Source of the DNA: Pseudomonadota bacterium | GTDB lineage: Bacteria; Pseudomonadota; Alphaproteobacteria; Rhodospirillales; Magnetospirillaceae | NCBI GenBank assembly: GCA_023426365.1 | Contig: JAFAAW010000157.1 | Location: forward strand, 24,744 to 88,743 | Length of the DNA: 64,000 nt | Direction: 5' to 3' | In this document: in pieces, positions 26,436 through 35,500 of the stretch | How positions within the stretch are numbered: the first letter of the stretch is position 1 | Layout of the letters: each line of letters starts with the position of its first letter | Made by a program: the position numbers and the translations under genes | Notes under the pieces: model-generated | What the model was told of the DNA's origin: nothing | What the model saw: the letters and a program-made list of their open reading frames with translations, nothing else | Databases searched by the model: none

Positions 26436-28226
26436 ATGGCCATTGATTCCGCCGATTGCCAAAACGTGACCTCCTTGTTCATGGCCCAGGCCGAGGCGAA
26501 AGGCGACGCGCCCTTTCTGTGGGCGAAACAGGATGGGCAATGGGTATCGCGGTCGTGGGCCGGCGTGCGCGCCGACGTGCTGGACCTTGCCGCCGGGCTG
26601 GTGGCGTTGGGCCTGAATCCCGGCGACCGCGTCATGCTGGTGGCGGAAAACCGCCCCGAATGGGCCATCGCCGACCTGGCCATCATGACCGCCGGCGGCA
26701 TCAGCGTGCCGGCCTATACCACCAACACCCCCGCCGACCACCTGCACATCCTGAACAATTCCGGGGCGCGCTTCGTCATCACCTCGACCCGCGCCCTGGC
26801 GGAAAAGGTCATGGCCGCCGCCTGGCAGGCCAGTTGCCCGCCCACCGTTATCGCCATCCACCCGCCCGAGGTCAGGCAATCCAGCGGCGGCGGCCTGATC
26901 TCGTGGGCCGACGCGCTGGCGCTCGGGCGCAGCGGCCAGTCCGGGCTGGCCCGCACCATGGCCGCGCCCCAGCGCCAGGACCCGGCCTGCATCATCTATA
27001 CCTCGGGCACCGGCGGCGCGCCGCGCGGCGTGGTGCTGTCCCACGGGGCGCTGATGTCCAACGCCAAGGGCGCCCGGCGGCTGGTGGAAACCATCACCGA
27101 CGGCAACGACGTGTTCCTGTCGTTCCTGCCGTTGTCGCATGCCTATGAACATACCGCCGGCCTGATCCTGCCCATCCTGATCGGCGCCCAGATCTATTAC
27201 GCGGAAAGCATCGAGGCGCTGGTCGCCAACATGGCCGAGGCCCGCCCCACCATCATGACGGCGGTGCCGCGCCTGTACGAGATGATGCGCGTGCGCATCC
27301 TGCACGGCCTGCGCCGCCAGAGCGCGACCAAGCAATACCTGTTCAACAAGACGGTGGAACTGGGGACCAAGCGCTATAACCAGGGCCGGCTTGGCCCCCT
27401 GGACGCGCTGATGGACAGGGTGCTGGACCGGCTGGTGCGCGACAAGGTGCGCCAGCGCTTCGGCGGCCGGCTGGCCGCCATGGTGTCGGGCGGCGCGCCG
27501 CTGGCGTTCGAGGTCGGGCTGTTCTTCACCGCGCTGGGGGTGCGCATCCTGCAAGGCTACGGCCAGACCGAGGCGGCGCCGGTGATCTGCGCCAACCATC
27601 CGCGCCGCATCAAGATCGACACCGTCGGCCCGGCGCTGGAGGGCGTCGAGGTGCGCATCGCCGCCGACGGCGAAATCCTGGTGCGCGGCGAAAACGTCAT
27701 GAACGGCTATTGGAACGATCCCGCCGGCACCGCCAACGTGCTGCGCGACGGCTGGCTGCACACCGGCGACATCGGCGAGTTGGACGAGGACGGCTATTTG
27801 CGCATCACCGACCGCAAGAAGGACATCATCGTCAATTCGGGCGGCGACAACATCTCGCCCCAGCGGGTCGAGGGCTTCCTGACGCTGGCCCCCGAACTTG
27901 CCCAGGCCATGGCCCACGGCGACCGCCGCCCCCATCTGGTGGCCCTGGTGGTGCCCGATGCCGAATGGGCGGCGGAATGGGCGCGCGCGCGCGACAAGCC
28001 GACCGAACTGGCCGATCTGGTCGAGGATGCCGAATTCCGCCAGGCGGTGCAGCAGGCGGTGGACCGCGTCAACAAGACCCTGTCCACCATCGAGAAGGTG
28101 CGCAAGGTGGTGGTGGCGGGCGAGCCGTTCACCACCGAGAACGGCATGCTGACCCCCACCATGAAGATCCGCCGCCACGTCATCCGCAAGGTCTACGGCG
28201 ACCGGCTGGAGGCCCTGTACGGCTAG
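26436..28226 (+). CDS. Long-chain acyl-CoA synthetase (AMP-binding)
   Basis: 596 residues. Adenylate-forming signatures are IIYTSGTGGAPRGVVLSHGA, GYGQTEAAPVI, and GWLHTGDIGELDEDGYLRIT followed by DRKKDIIVNSGGDNISP. The C-terminal catalytic Lys lies in TPTMKIRR. The ATP loop has GTGGAPRG where GTTGxPKG is usual, so the loop Lys is Arg. The length and hinge fit the long-chain fatty acid ligases (AMP-forming). It probably activates fatty acids for lipid synthesis or degradation. Confidence 0.9.
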   Translation: MAIDSADCQNVTSLFMAQAEAKGDAPFLWAKQDGQWVSRSWAGVRADVLDLAAGLVALGLNPGDRVMLVAENRPEWAIADLAIMTAGGISVPAYTTNTPADHLHILNNSGARFVITSTRALAEKVMAAAWQASCPPTVIAIHPPEVRQSSGGGLISWADALALGRSGQSGLARTMAAPQRQDPACIIYTSGTGGAPRGVVLSHGALMSNAKGARRLVETITDGNDVFLSFLPLSHAYEHTAGLILPILIGAQIYYAESIEALVANMAEARPTIMTAVPRLYEMMRVRILHGLRRQSATKQYLFNKTVELGTKRYNQGRLGPLDALMDRVLDRLVRDKVRQRFGGRLAAMVSGGAPLAFEVGLFFTALGVRILQGYGQTEAAPVICANHPRRIKIDTVGPALEGVEVRIAADGEILVRGENVMNGYWNDPAGTANVLRDGWLHTGDIGELDEDGYLRITDRKKDIIVNSGGDNISPQRVEGFLTLAPELAQAMAHGDRRPHLVALVVPDAEWAAEWARARDKPTELADLVEDAEFRQAVQQAVDRVNKTLSTIEKVRKVVVAGEPFTTENGMLTPTMKIRRHVIRKVYGDRLEALYG

Positions 28227-28300
28227 GGGCAAACGCTGGGGTGGCGCCGCCCTTGGGCCGTTCCCAGATTGACATAAGGCCCATGCCCAAGGACTCCGCC

Positions 28301-28525
28301 ATGTCCGATGTCTGGTTCACCAGCACCACAATCACCTGCCCCGTCTGCGGCCATCGCCAGACCGAGGACATGCCCGGCCAGCTCTGGTCGCTGACCTGCA
28401 AGGGCTGCGGCCATGTCATGCACCCGCCCAAGGGCGAGTGCTGCGTGTTCTGCGCCTATGGCGATGCGCCCTGCCCGGATGCCCAGATTACCAGTTCCTG
28501 TTCGTGCGGGGCCGAGGGCGCCTGA
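28301..28525 (+). CDS. GDCCVxC-type small cysteine-rich protein
   Basis: 74 residues from the ATG at 28301, with AAGGA upstream. Cysteine pairs CPVCGH and CKGCGH are followed by KGECCVFCAYGDAPCPD and a last CSCG. This fits the GDCCVxC domain family, some of whose members carry selenocysteine; here all positions are Cys. The two CxxC knuckles could bind zinc or iron. Function is unknown. It follows the acyl-CoA ligase by 74 bases. Confidence 0.75.
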   Translation: MSDVWFTSTTITCPVCGHRQTEDMPGQLWSLTCKGCGHVMHPPKGECCVFCAYGDAPCPDAQITSSCSCGAEGA

Positions 28526-28536
28526 CGGCGCCTTCA

Positions 28537-28737
28537 TCAATGGCCGGCATGCACCGCCGGGCCGCCTGCCTTCACCGGCACCGGGGCCGGCCATTCATCA
28601 AGACTGGTGGGGGAACAGGCGTCCCCTTGGGCTGGCGCGGGCGTCAGCCGGGTGCGGGTATGGCGAATCCCGGCCTGCTGCAATTCATCGCGCAGCAGAT
28701 CGCCCGACCATGTGGTTCCCCGTTTGCGCAGAAACAT
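28537..28737 (-). CDS. Small hypothetical protein
   Basis: 66 residues starting MFLRKRGTTWSGDLLRDELQ. The ATG has AGGAGG with ideal spacing just upstream, which is the main reason to accept it. The C-terminal half is Pro/Ala-rich and low in information. I do not recognise it. Confidence 0.45.
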   Translation of the reverse strand: MFLRKRGTTWSGDLLRDELQQAGIRHTRTRLTPAPAQGDACSPTSLDEWPAPVPVKAGGPAVHAGH

Positions 28738-28963
28738 CGATGCCTCCTGCCTCAGGTGCCCTGATCACCTGCACGCAAGAGACGTACCAGTTATTGTGCG
28801 GCGCAAAATCTCGGTTTTCCGCCCCGGGCGCGCATTGGGACCGATGAAATTTTGATCATACTGGCGCGAAATTGGGCAGGTCAGGCCGCCGGCAGCCAAC
28901 GCAGAAGGGACGACGGAACATGAAAAATGGCCGGCCCCCGGGCAAGGGGCCGTCCATGACGGA

Positions 28964-29527
28964 TCAGCCGCCGCCGACCGGGATCGGCTCGATCACCGAG
29001 GCGAACACGGTGCTGAGCTTGGCCATGCCCTCGGCGGGGGGCTGCTGGATCGCGCGGGCGGTGATGTCGTACTTGGCCGACTGGTCGGTGCTGCGCGAGT
29101 TCGAGCTCTTGTTGGTCACCGAGCCGGAGATGGAGGCGTTGAAGCCCCAATAGGAGAAGCCGGACGAGAACGAACCGGTCTGCTCGCTGGACGAGGTATC
29201 GACGGTCTGTTCCTTCACTTCCATGGTGAAGGCGACGGTGGCCTCCTCCATGGTGAAGGCGGGCACCGGCACCAGCGAGATCAGCGGCGCGTTGACCTCG
29301 ATGTCCTGCTTGGTGATGTTGCCGTTGCCATCGGTCACCGGGCGCTGCAGCTTGAAGGTGACGATGTTGGTGGGGCCGTCCTGCTTGCCGTCCTTCCAGG
29401 CCAGCTTGAACACGTAATCCAAGTAGACCCGGCACAGTTCGGCCTGGCCCTTGGCGACTTCGATGATCGGACTGCACACCAGCAGGCCGAGCGGGAGACC
29501 CGCAAACTTCTGAGTAAGGTCAGCCAT
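28964..29527 (-). CDS. DUF2589 family protein
   Basis: 187 residues. The N-terminal GLPLGLLVCSPIIEVAKGQAEL, the central LISLVPVPAFTMEEATVAFTM, and the Ser/Asn-rich SSGFSYWGFNASISGSVTNK are typical of DUF2589. The C-terminal KYDITARAIQQPPAEGMAKL completes the module. It is likely a beta-rich soluble protein; function is unknown. It is the last of four tightly spaced minus-strand genes whose first member looks like a nuclease. Confidence 0.85.
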   Translation of the reverse strand: MADLTQKFAGLPLGLLVCSPIIEVAKGQAELCRVYLDYVFKLAWKDGKQDGPTNIVTFKLQRPVTDGNGNITKQDIEVNAPLISLVPVPAFTMEEATVAFTMEVKEQTVDTSSSEQTGSFSSGFSYWGFNASISGSVTNKSSNSRSTDQSAKYDITARAIQQPPAEGMAKLSTVFASVIEPIPVGGG

Positions 29528-29586
29528 GGTTCATTCCCCTGGGTTGTGTAGGGAGCCGACCCGGCGGCAACCGGGCCGGACCAGGA

Positions 29587-30156
29587 TCAGAGAAGCTTGA
29601 CAGCCTCCCTCGACAAACGGGCGAAGCCCTCGGGGGCCTCGTCCCGCTTGAAGACGAGTTCGATTTCCTGGGCGTCCTGCGGCTTTTCCGCCGCCTCGCC
29701 GGCCGTCGCGGCCTTCAGCGCCAGCGGCGTGACCCGCAACCGCCTGGTCTTGTCGTCCAGGCTGGCGCTGACGGTCAGGCGCACCGTCACCTGATCCAGC
29801 GCCAAGGCGCTGTGATGGCTGAGCGCCACCGTCGGCACCTCGGCCAGGCGCGGCGTGCCACCGGGTCCGGGCAAGGCGACGCGCAACAGGCGCGGGGCCA
29901 GCACAGGCGGCGTTTCGGCAGCCTCGGGGGCCGCAGCCGCATCGGTGCCAGTGGCTTCGGTGCCAGTGGCGTCGGGGGCGGTGGCCTCGGTGGCGGCGGC
30001 GGCCTTCTCGCCCATGGCCGCCCGCGCCTGCTCGGGCGGCAATGGCTCGAAATGCTGGACGAATTGCTGGACCGCATGGGTCTCGATCGCCTGCTGGGCG
30101 TCGCGGATGGCGACGCCGATGGCCTGGAACAAGGCCGACATGTCCATGTCAGCCAT
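29587..30156 (-). CDS. DUF2589-like protein, hypothetical
   Basis: 189 residues. The N-terminus MADMDMSALFQAIGVAIRDAQQAIE is helical, a Thr/Ala/Glu-rich linker follows (residues about 50-85), then VPTVALSHHSALALDQVTVRLT, which has the same spacing as VPVPAFTMEEATVAFTMEV in the neighbouring DUF2589 protein. It may be a divergent paralogue or partner. It overlaps the upstream 83-residue gene by eight bases. Confidence 0.7.
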   Translation of the reverse strand: MADMDMSALFQAIGVAIRDAQQAIETHAVQQFVQHFEPLPPEQARAAMGEKAAAATEATAPDATGTEATGTDAAAAPEAAETPPVLAPRLLRVALPGPGGTPRLAEVPTVALSHHSALALDQVTVRLTVSASLDDKTRRLRVTPLALKAATAGEAAEKPQDAQEIELVFKRDEAPEGFARLSREAVKLL

Positions 30157-30400
30157 GGGCCCACACCTCCTCGGGCGGGACCGGGACCATCAGCTCGGCC
30201 GCGTCCAGGTCGTACTTGGCGGCCAGCGCCTCCAGGTCGCTGCCCACCTCGACCACCTGATGGCGGTCGCTGTTGGGAATGGGCGCCCACACCGCATAGC
30301 GGCCCAGCACCACCTGCTGGCCCTCCACCTCCACCGACTGGTCCTGGCCCAGATCGGTCAGAAACAGCTTGTTCGACGTCAGGCTTTCCCAATCGGTCAT
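30149..30400 (-). CDS. Hypothetical protein in the DUF2589 cluster
   Basis: 83 residues, acidic, starting MTDWESLTSNKLFLTDLG. It has EVEGQQVVLGRYAVWAPIP in the middle and an LAAKYDLDAAELMVPVP segment. I do not recognise a family. It lies between the nuclease-like gene (15-base gap) and the DUF2589-like gene (overlap), so co-translation is likely. Its small acidic form would suit an immunity protein or adaptor; that is a guess. Confidence 0.65.
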   Translation of the reverse strand: MTDWESLTSNKLFLTDLGQDQSVEVEGQQVVLGRYAVWAPIPNSDRHQVVEVGSDLEALAAKYDLDAAELMVPVPPEEVWAHG

Positions 30401-30415
30401 CGCCGCATCCTCCTT

Positions 30416-30997
30416 CTACAGGTGCGAATCATCGTTGTGGATATCGAGCGCGGTAATATTAGTGAAATGCATGACGCCGTAATCCGGGTCAGTGGCATGT
30501 ATGTAGGCCATGTGGCCGGTGTTCTTATCCATCCGCACCATTCGCGCATTGATGGTGATGTGCGACGGAACCTTGCTGTACGGAGAAAAATCACCAAACG
30601 AGATGTTTGCCACATTCACCCAATAGTGAACGCCGTACCAATAGCCGTGCCTCGGATGGCCGCGATGGAACAGGTCGGCGTATTCGCACGCGTTCTTGAT
30701 GCGGTTTTCGTGGGTGGCGTGGTTGCGGTTGGCCGTCTTGGTCAGCGGCGTCAGATTGCGGGTCCATTCCCCGTCGCCGCCCAAATTGTCGTTCAAAAGA
30801 TGCCCGGCCACCCATCGGTCGGGGTCGCGGTCATGCAGCGGGCGCATCAACGACGGAATGCTCTTGGCCGAAGTCTTGCTGCCGTAATTGACGGATTTGG
30901 CGGCGGTCGGCCCCAGGATCACATCCATGCTGGTGCCGCCGAACGTGCCGGCCATACCCCAGTCAGGATTCCTCAGATATCGCGGACCATCTGGCAT
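30416..30997 (-). CDS. Putative nuclease-like (GHLLN...NLTPLT) protein
   Basis: 193 residues. The core AGHLLNDNLGGDGEWTRNLT, then PLTKTANRNHATHENRIKN, resembles the DNA/RNA non-specific endonuclease/HNH-like toxin modules in which a GH..N..GG..NL(T/V)P pattern supplies the active site. The rest has aromatic and His-rich segments (HGYWYGVHYWVNVANISFGD). It has no signal peptide. Base composition is much lower in GC than neighbours (29 of 60 bases are G or C at 30421-30480), which suggests recent acquisition. Family assignment is by pattern only. Confidence 0.6.
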   Translation of the reverse strand: MPDGPRYLRNPDWGMAGTFGGTSMDVILGPTAAKSVNYGSKTSAKSIPSLMRPLHDRDPDRWVAGHLLNDNLGGDGEWTRNLTPLTKTANRNHATHENRIKNACEYADLFHRGHPRHGYWYGVHYWVNVANISFGDFSPYSKVPSHITINARMVRMDKNTGHMAYIHATDPDYGVMHFTNITALDIHNDDSHL

Positions 30998-31232
30998 ATC
31001 GCAACCTCTACGGGTTATATGTCGATATGACCGACTCCTATCACCACAATATTCCGAGAGTCAACCCGTTTAGGTTGTTTTTTGGCGCAATTTTATGCCC
31101 TGCGCTTGCGGCAGCACCGACTCAACGCCGTTCACCCGGGGCAGCGCCGTGCCGGCCCCGGGGGAAAAATGTCACGCTATGGGAAGGAAGCGGCGCCGCA
31201 GGCCCGGCCTCAGCCCGGCCCGCCGGGGGCGC

Positions 31233-32213
31233 TTACACCTTGTGGAACTGCTTGAACCACTCGATGAACTTGGGCACGCCGACGCTGATGGGCGTGGTGG
31301 GGGCATAGCCGACGTCGCGCGCGATGGCGTCGATGTCGGCGTAGGTTTCCTTGACGTCACCCGCCTGCATCGGCTCGAACTTGTATTCGGCCTTCATGCC
31401 CAGGCTCTGCTCCACCAGACCAATGAAATCCATCAGCTTTTCGGAGCGGTTGTTGCCGATGTTGTACACCCGCGCCGGCGGCACGATGCCGTCGTCGGCC
31501 ATGGGGGTGTCATGAACGCCCACGATGCCCGACACGATATCGTCCACGAAAGTGAAGTCGCGGCGCATGTCGCCGTTGTTGAACACGGTGATGGGCTTGC
31601 CCTGCAAGATGGCGGTGGCGAACAGATAGGCCGCCATGTCCGGGCGCCCCCACGGGCCGTACACGGTGAAGAAGCGCAAGCCCGTGGTGGGGATGCGGTA
31701 CAGGTGGGAATAGCAATGGCTCATCAGCTCGCCCGCGCGCTTGGTGGCGGCGTAAAGCGAGATGGGCTGGTCCACCCGGTCCTCGACCGAGAACGGCAGC
31801 TTGGTGTTGGCCCCATAGACCGAGCTGGAGCTGGCATAGACGAAGTGCTTGCACTTGTCGTTGGCCCGCGCCAGTTCCAGCATCACCAGATGCCCCTCGA
31901 TGTTCGAGTGGGTGTAGTCGTGCGGCGCCTTGAGCGAATGGCGCACGCCCGCCTGGGCGGCCAGGTTGATGTAGCTGGTGATATCGGGATTGGCGCGCGC
32001 CACCTCGGCCATGGCGGCGCGATCGGCGATGTCGGCCTGATGGAAGACGAAACCGGGCTTGTCGAGCAGTTGCGCCAGCCGGGCCTGCTTGAGCGCCGGA
32101 TCGTAATAGGCGTTCATGTTGTCCACGCCCACCACCTTCTCGCCACGCGCCAGCAGACGCAGGCTGGTGTGGAAGCCGATGAACCCGGCGGCGCCGGTGA
32201 CGAGGATGGTCAT
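31233..32213 (-). CDS. UDP-glucuronate 4-epimerase-like NAD-dependent epimerase
   Basis: 326 residues from the ATG at 32213, preceded by AAGGGA; a longer in-frame start at 32366 lacks support. It has the NAD motif TGAAGFIGFH, NMNAYYDPALKQARL (typical of glucuronate epimerases), SSSSVYGA and the catalytic YAATK. It is a cytoplasmic SDR that interconverts UDP-glucuronate and UDP-galacturonate for capsule or LPS. It is divergent from the giant glycosyltransferase-like gene, which may use related precursors. Confidence 0.92.
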   Translation of the reverse strand: MTILVTGAAGFIGFHTSLRLLARGEKVVGVDNMNAYYDPALKQARLAQLLDKPGFVFHQADIADRAAMAEVARANPDITSYINLAAQAGVRHSLKAPHDYTHSNIEGHLVMLELARANDKCKHFVYASSSSVYGANTKLPFSVEDRVDQPISLYAATKRAGELMSHCYSHLYRIPTTGLRFFTVYGPWGRPDMAAYLFATAILQGKPITVFNNGDMRRDFTFVDDIVSGIVGVHDTPMADDGIVPPARVYNIGNNRSEKLMDFIGLVEQSLGMKAEYKFEPMQAGDVKETYADIDAIARDVGYAPTTPISVGVPKFIEWFKQFHKV

Positions 32214-32503
32214 GAAGCGATCCCTTGGCGAAAATCCGAAAGCCGCCCTGATATAGCCTGAATGGTCGGAGGAATCACGCCCCGATCGCGGCGCATGCGA
32301 ACACCCTGCCGCCGCCGCCGTTTTCCGGCCGCGCCCCTCCGCGAACAGCCATATAGGTATTTCCACCGAAGGCGACGGCGATCCGCGATCCGTGCAGGGA
32401 CCTTGCGGTGTTCTCTCTTCCCCTTTGGGCTTGACCCCTTGGCGCGAGCGCGCTTGACTGCCCGACGCGGGGGCGCAAGCAGATCAGGCAAGGGGAGGCC
32501 GTC

Positions 32504-35500
32504 ATGGGCATGATGGACGAGCGGGCGCCCGCCATGGCGGGCACGGGGAACCCGGTCTCGGAACTGGACGCGGCCGCCGGCGCGCGGGCCAGCGGCGATT
32601 TCCGCACGGCCCTTGCCCTGTACGACGCCGTCCTGGCCATCACCCCCACCCACGGCAAGGCCCTGGCCGGCCGCGGCGCCGCCTTGCGCGCGCTGGGCCG
32701 CCCGCGCGAGGCGCTGCTTTCCCTGCTGGAGGCGCTGAACCGCGATCCCGCTCAACAGGACGCGCGGCTGGAACTGGCACTGGCGCTGCGCGAAACCGGG
32801 CGGCGGAACGAGGCCCGCACCCTGTACGGCCTGTTGCTGCGCGCCCCCGATGCCCCGCCGCAGGCATGGCACGACCTCGCCCTGCTGTGCCAGTCCGAAG
32901 GTCACCACATGGCGGCCGAGATCGCCCTGCGCCGCGCCGTCGCCATGGCGCCCGGCGATGTGGGCGCCCGGCTGGACCTGGCCGACCATCTGGCCCGTCG
33001 CGGCGATCTGGCCGAGGCCGCCGATCTGTTCCACGGCGTACTGGCCATCCGTCCCGGCACCGCCGCCGCCCATGCCGGCCTGGGCCAGGCCCTGATCGGA
33101 CTGGGACGGCTTGAGGAAGCCGAGGACCAGTTGGAACGCGCCGTGGTGATGGAGGCCGACAACACCGTCGCCCATTTGGCCCGCGCCCGCCTGAACCTGC
33201 TGTCGGGCAATCTGCCCGCCGCCTGGGACGACCTGAACTGGCGCTGGTCGCGCCCGGGCCTGCGCCGGCCCGAACCGCCGGGCCAGGCGTGGGACGGCAA
33301 TGCCGATCTGTCCGGCCACACCATCCTGCTGTGGGCGGAACAGGGGGTGGCGGAAACCATCCACCTGTTGCGCTATGTTCCCATGGTGGCCGATCGCGGC
33401 GCCCGCGTGGTGCTGGGCCTGCCCGCCGCGCTGGCGCCGCTGGCCGAGGGCTTGCGCGGCGTCGATCGGGTGGCGGTGTCGGGCCGCCCGGTGCCGGACG
33501 GCATCGACATCGAATACAACGCCTCGCTGGCCGATCTGCCGCGCCTGTTCGGCTCGTCGCTGGGGCAATTGCCGCCCGAACCCTATCTGAGCGCCCCCCA
33601 ATCGCGCCGCGCGCCGGTGCGCGTGCCTTCGACGGCCCTGCTCAAGGTCGGCATCGCCTGGGCTGGCGACCGCGCCGACCGCGCGGTGCCGCTGGCCCAG
33701 ATCATGCCGGTTCTGGCCCTGCCCGGTATCGCCGCCTATAGCCTGCAAACCGGCCCGCGTGCCGGCGACGCCGCCCGGCTGGCCCATCCGTCGCTGACCG
33801 CCAACCTGTCGGACTCGGTGGCGGATTTCGCCGATCTGGCCGCCCGCATCGCCGAGATGGACGTGGTCATTGCCGCCGATGGCGCGGTGGCCCATCTGGC
33901 CGGTGCCCTGGGGGTGCCGGTGTGGGTTCTGACGCCCATGGTTCCCGATTGGCGCTGGATGCTGGAACGCGGGGATTCGCCCTGGTACGCCTCGGCCCGC
34001 CTGTTCCGGCAATCCCGCGCCGACAATTGGAACCATCCGGTGCAGCAGGTCTGCACCGCGCTGCGCCAGCGCATGGGCGAGGTGCGCGCCGAACGCGACC
34101 GCGCCGCCGCCCAGAAGGCCGGCGCCAAAGAGGCGATGCGTGCTTTCCTTGCCACCCATCTGCAGGCCGGCGACCTGTTGCTGGACGTGGGCGCCGGCGA
34201 CGGCACCTTCGCCCTGGACGCCGCCGGCCATCCGGCCGAGGACATCCGTGTGCTGGCCGTCGAGGCGCGGCCGGCCGAGGCCGCCATCCTGGCCGACACC
34301 GTCGCCATCGCGGGCGCCGAAGACTGCGTCGAGGTCATCGCCGCCCCGCTGGCCGCCGGGGAGACGCCGGTGGTGGTGGCCGCCCGTCCGCGCGGCGGCC
34401 GCTCGGTCTTTGCCCTGCCGCCCTGGGTGCGCGCGCCCTTGCGCACCACCACGCTTGATGCGCTGCTGGCCGACCGCCCCGCACTTGCCGGGCGCCGCAT
34501 GGTTCTGCGCCTGGGCGCCAAGGGAGCCGAGACCGAGGTGCTGGCCGGCCTGTCCGCCCCGCCGGCCGTGGTGGTGTTCGAACACGCCGCCGACGGCACC
34601 CTGGCCGACCGCCTGACGGCGGGCGGCTATGCCCTGTGGCGTTTTCCCGGCGCGGTGGCGGCGGGACCGGCCGTGCCCTTCGACGGAACGCCGGGTCCGG
34701 TGCTGGCGCTGACGACCGGCATCGCCCCGGCCGAACTGTATGGCGACGTGGGCGATCCCACCTCGCCCGCCGCCATGGCGCGCGCCGCCCTGGACGCCCG
34801 CCGGCTGGCCGCCGAAGGCACCGCCGCATTGGTGGCCGGCGACCTGAACGGCGCCGGCGCCCTGTTCGCCCGCGCGCTGGCGGTCGATCCCGACAATGCC
34901 GAGGCGCTGTCCAACCTGGGCACCCTGCTGCGCCGCGTCGGCCGCGCCGATGCCGCCGCCGCCTGTTGGGCGCGGGCACTGGCCAACGGCGCGGGCGCGG
35001 CCATCCGCGCCAATCTGGCCAATGTGATGCGCGAACTGGGCTATCTGTTCGCCGCCGAGGAGCAGTTCACCCAGGCGCTGGCGGCAGAGCCGGACAATCC
35101 CCTGTTCCTTTATGGCCTGGGCCTGTTGGAGCGCCAGCGCGGCCGCGCGCGCGAGGCGGTGGCGCTGTTCGAGCGGGCCGAAAGCTTGCGTCCCGGCACG
35201 GTGCCGCGGGTGGAACTGGCCGCCGCCCTGCTGAAAGCGGGCAATCTGGCGCGCGGCATGGCCGAACTGGCGCACCGCCCAGCGGCCGCCCAAAATCCGG
35301 TGGAGGCCCCGGCCTGGGATGGCGGGCGGCTGGACGCCCGCACCATCCTGGTGCGCGACGAAGGCGACGCCATCGATACCCTGATGCTGGCCCGCTTCAT
35401 CCCGCAGGTGGCCCGCCACGGCGGCCTGGTGGTGGTGGAATGCGCCCCCGAATGCGCCCGCCTGCTGTCCAACCTGCCCGGGGTGGAACAGGTGGTGCCG

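Noticed and set aside
28301..28525. Selenocysteine in the GDCCVxC-type protein
   Set aside because: All candidate positions are Cys codons and there is no in-frame TGA before the stop.
32214..32366. Upstream start for the sugar epimerase
   Set aside because: The extra 51 residues do not fit the epimerase N-terminus, which begins right at the NAD motif.
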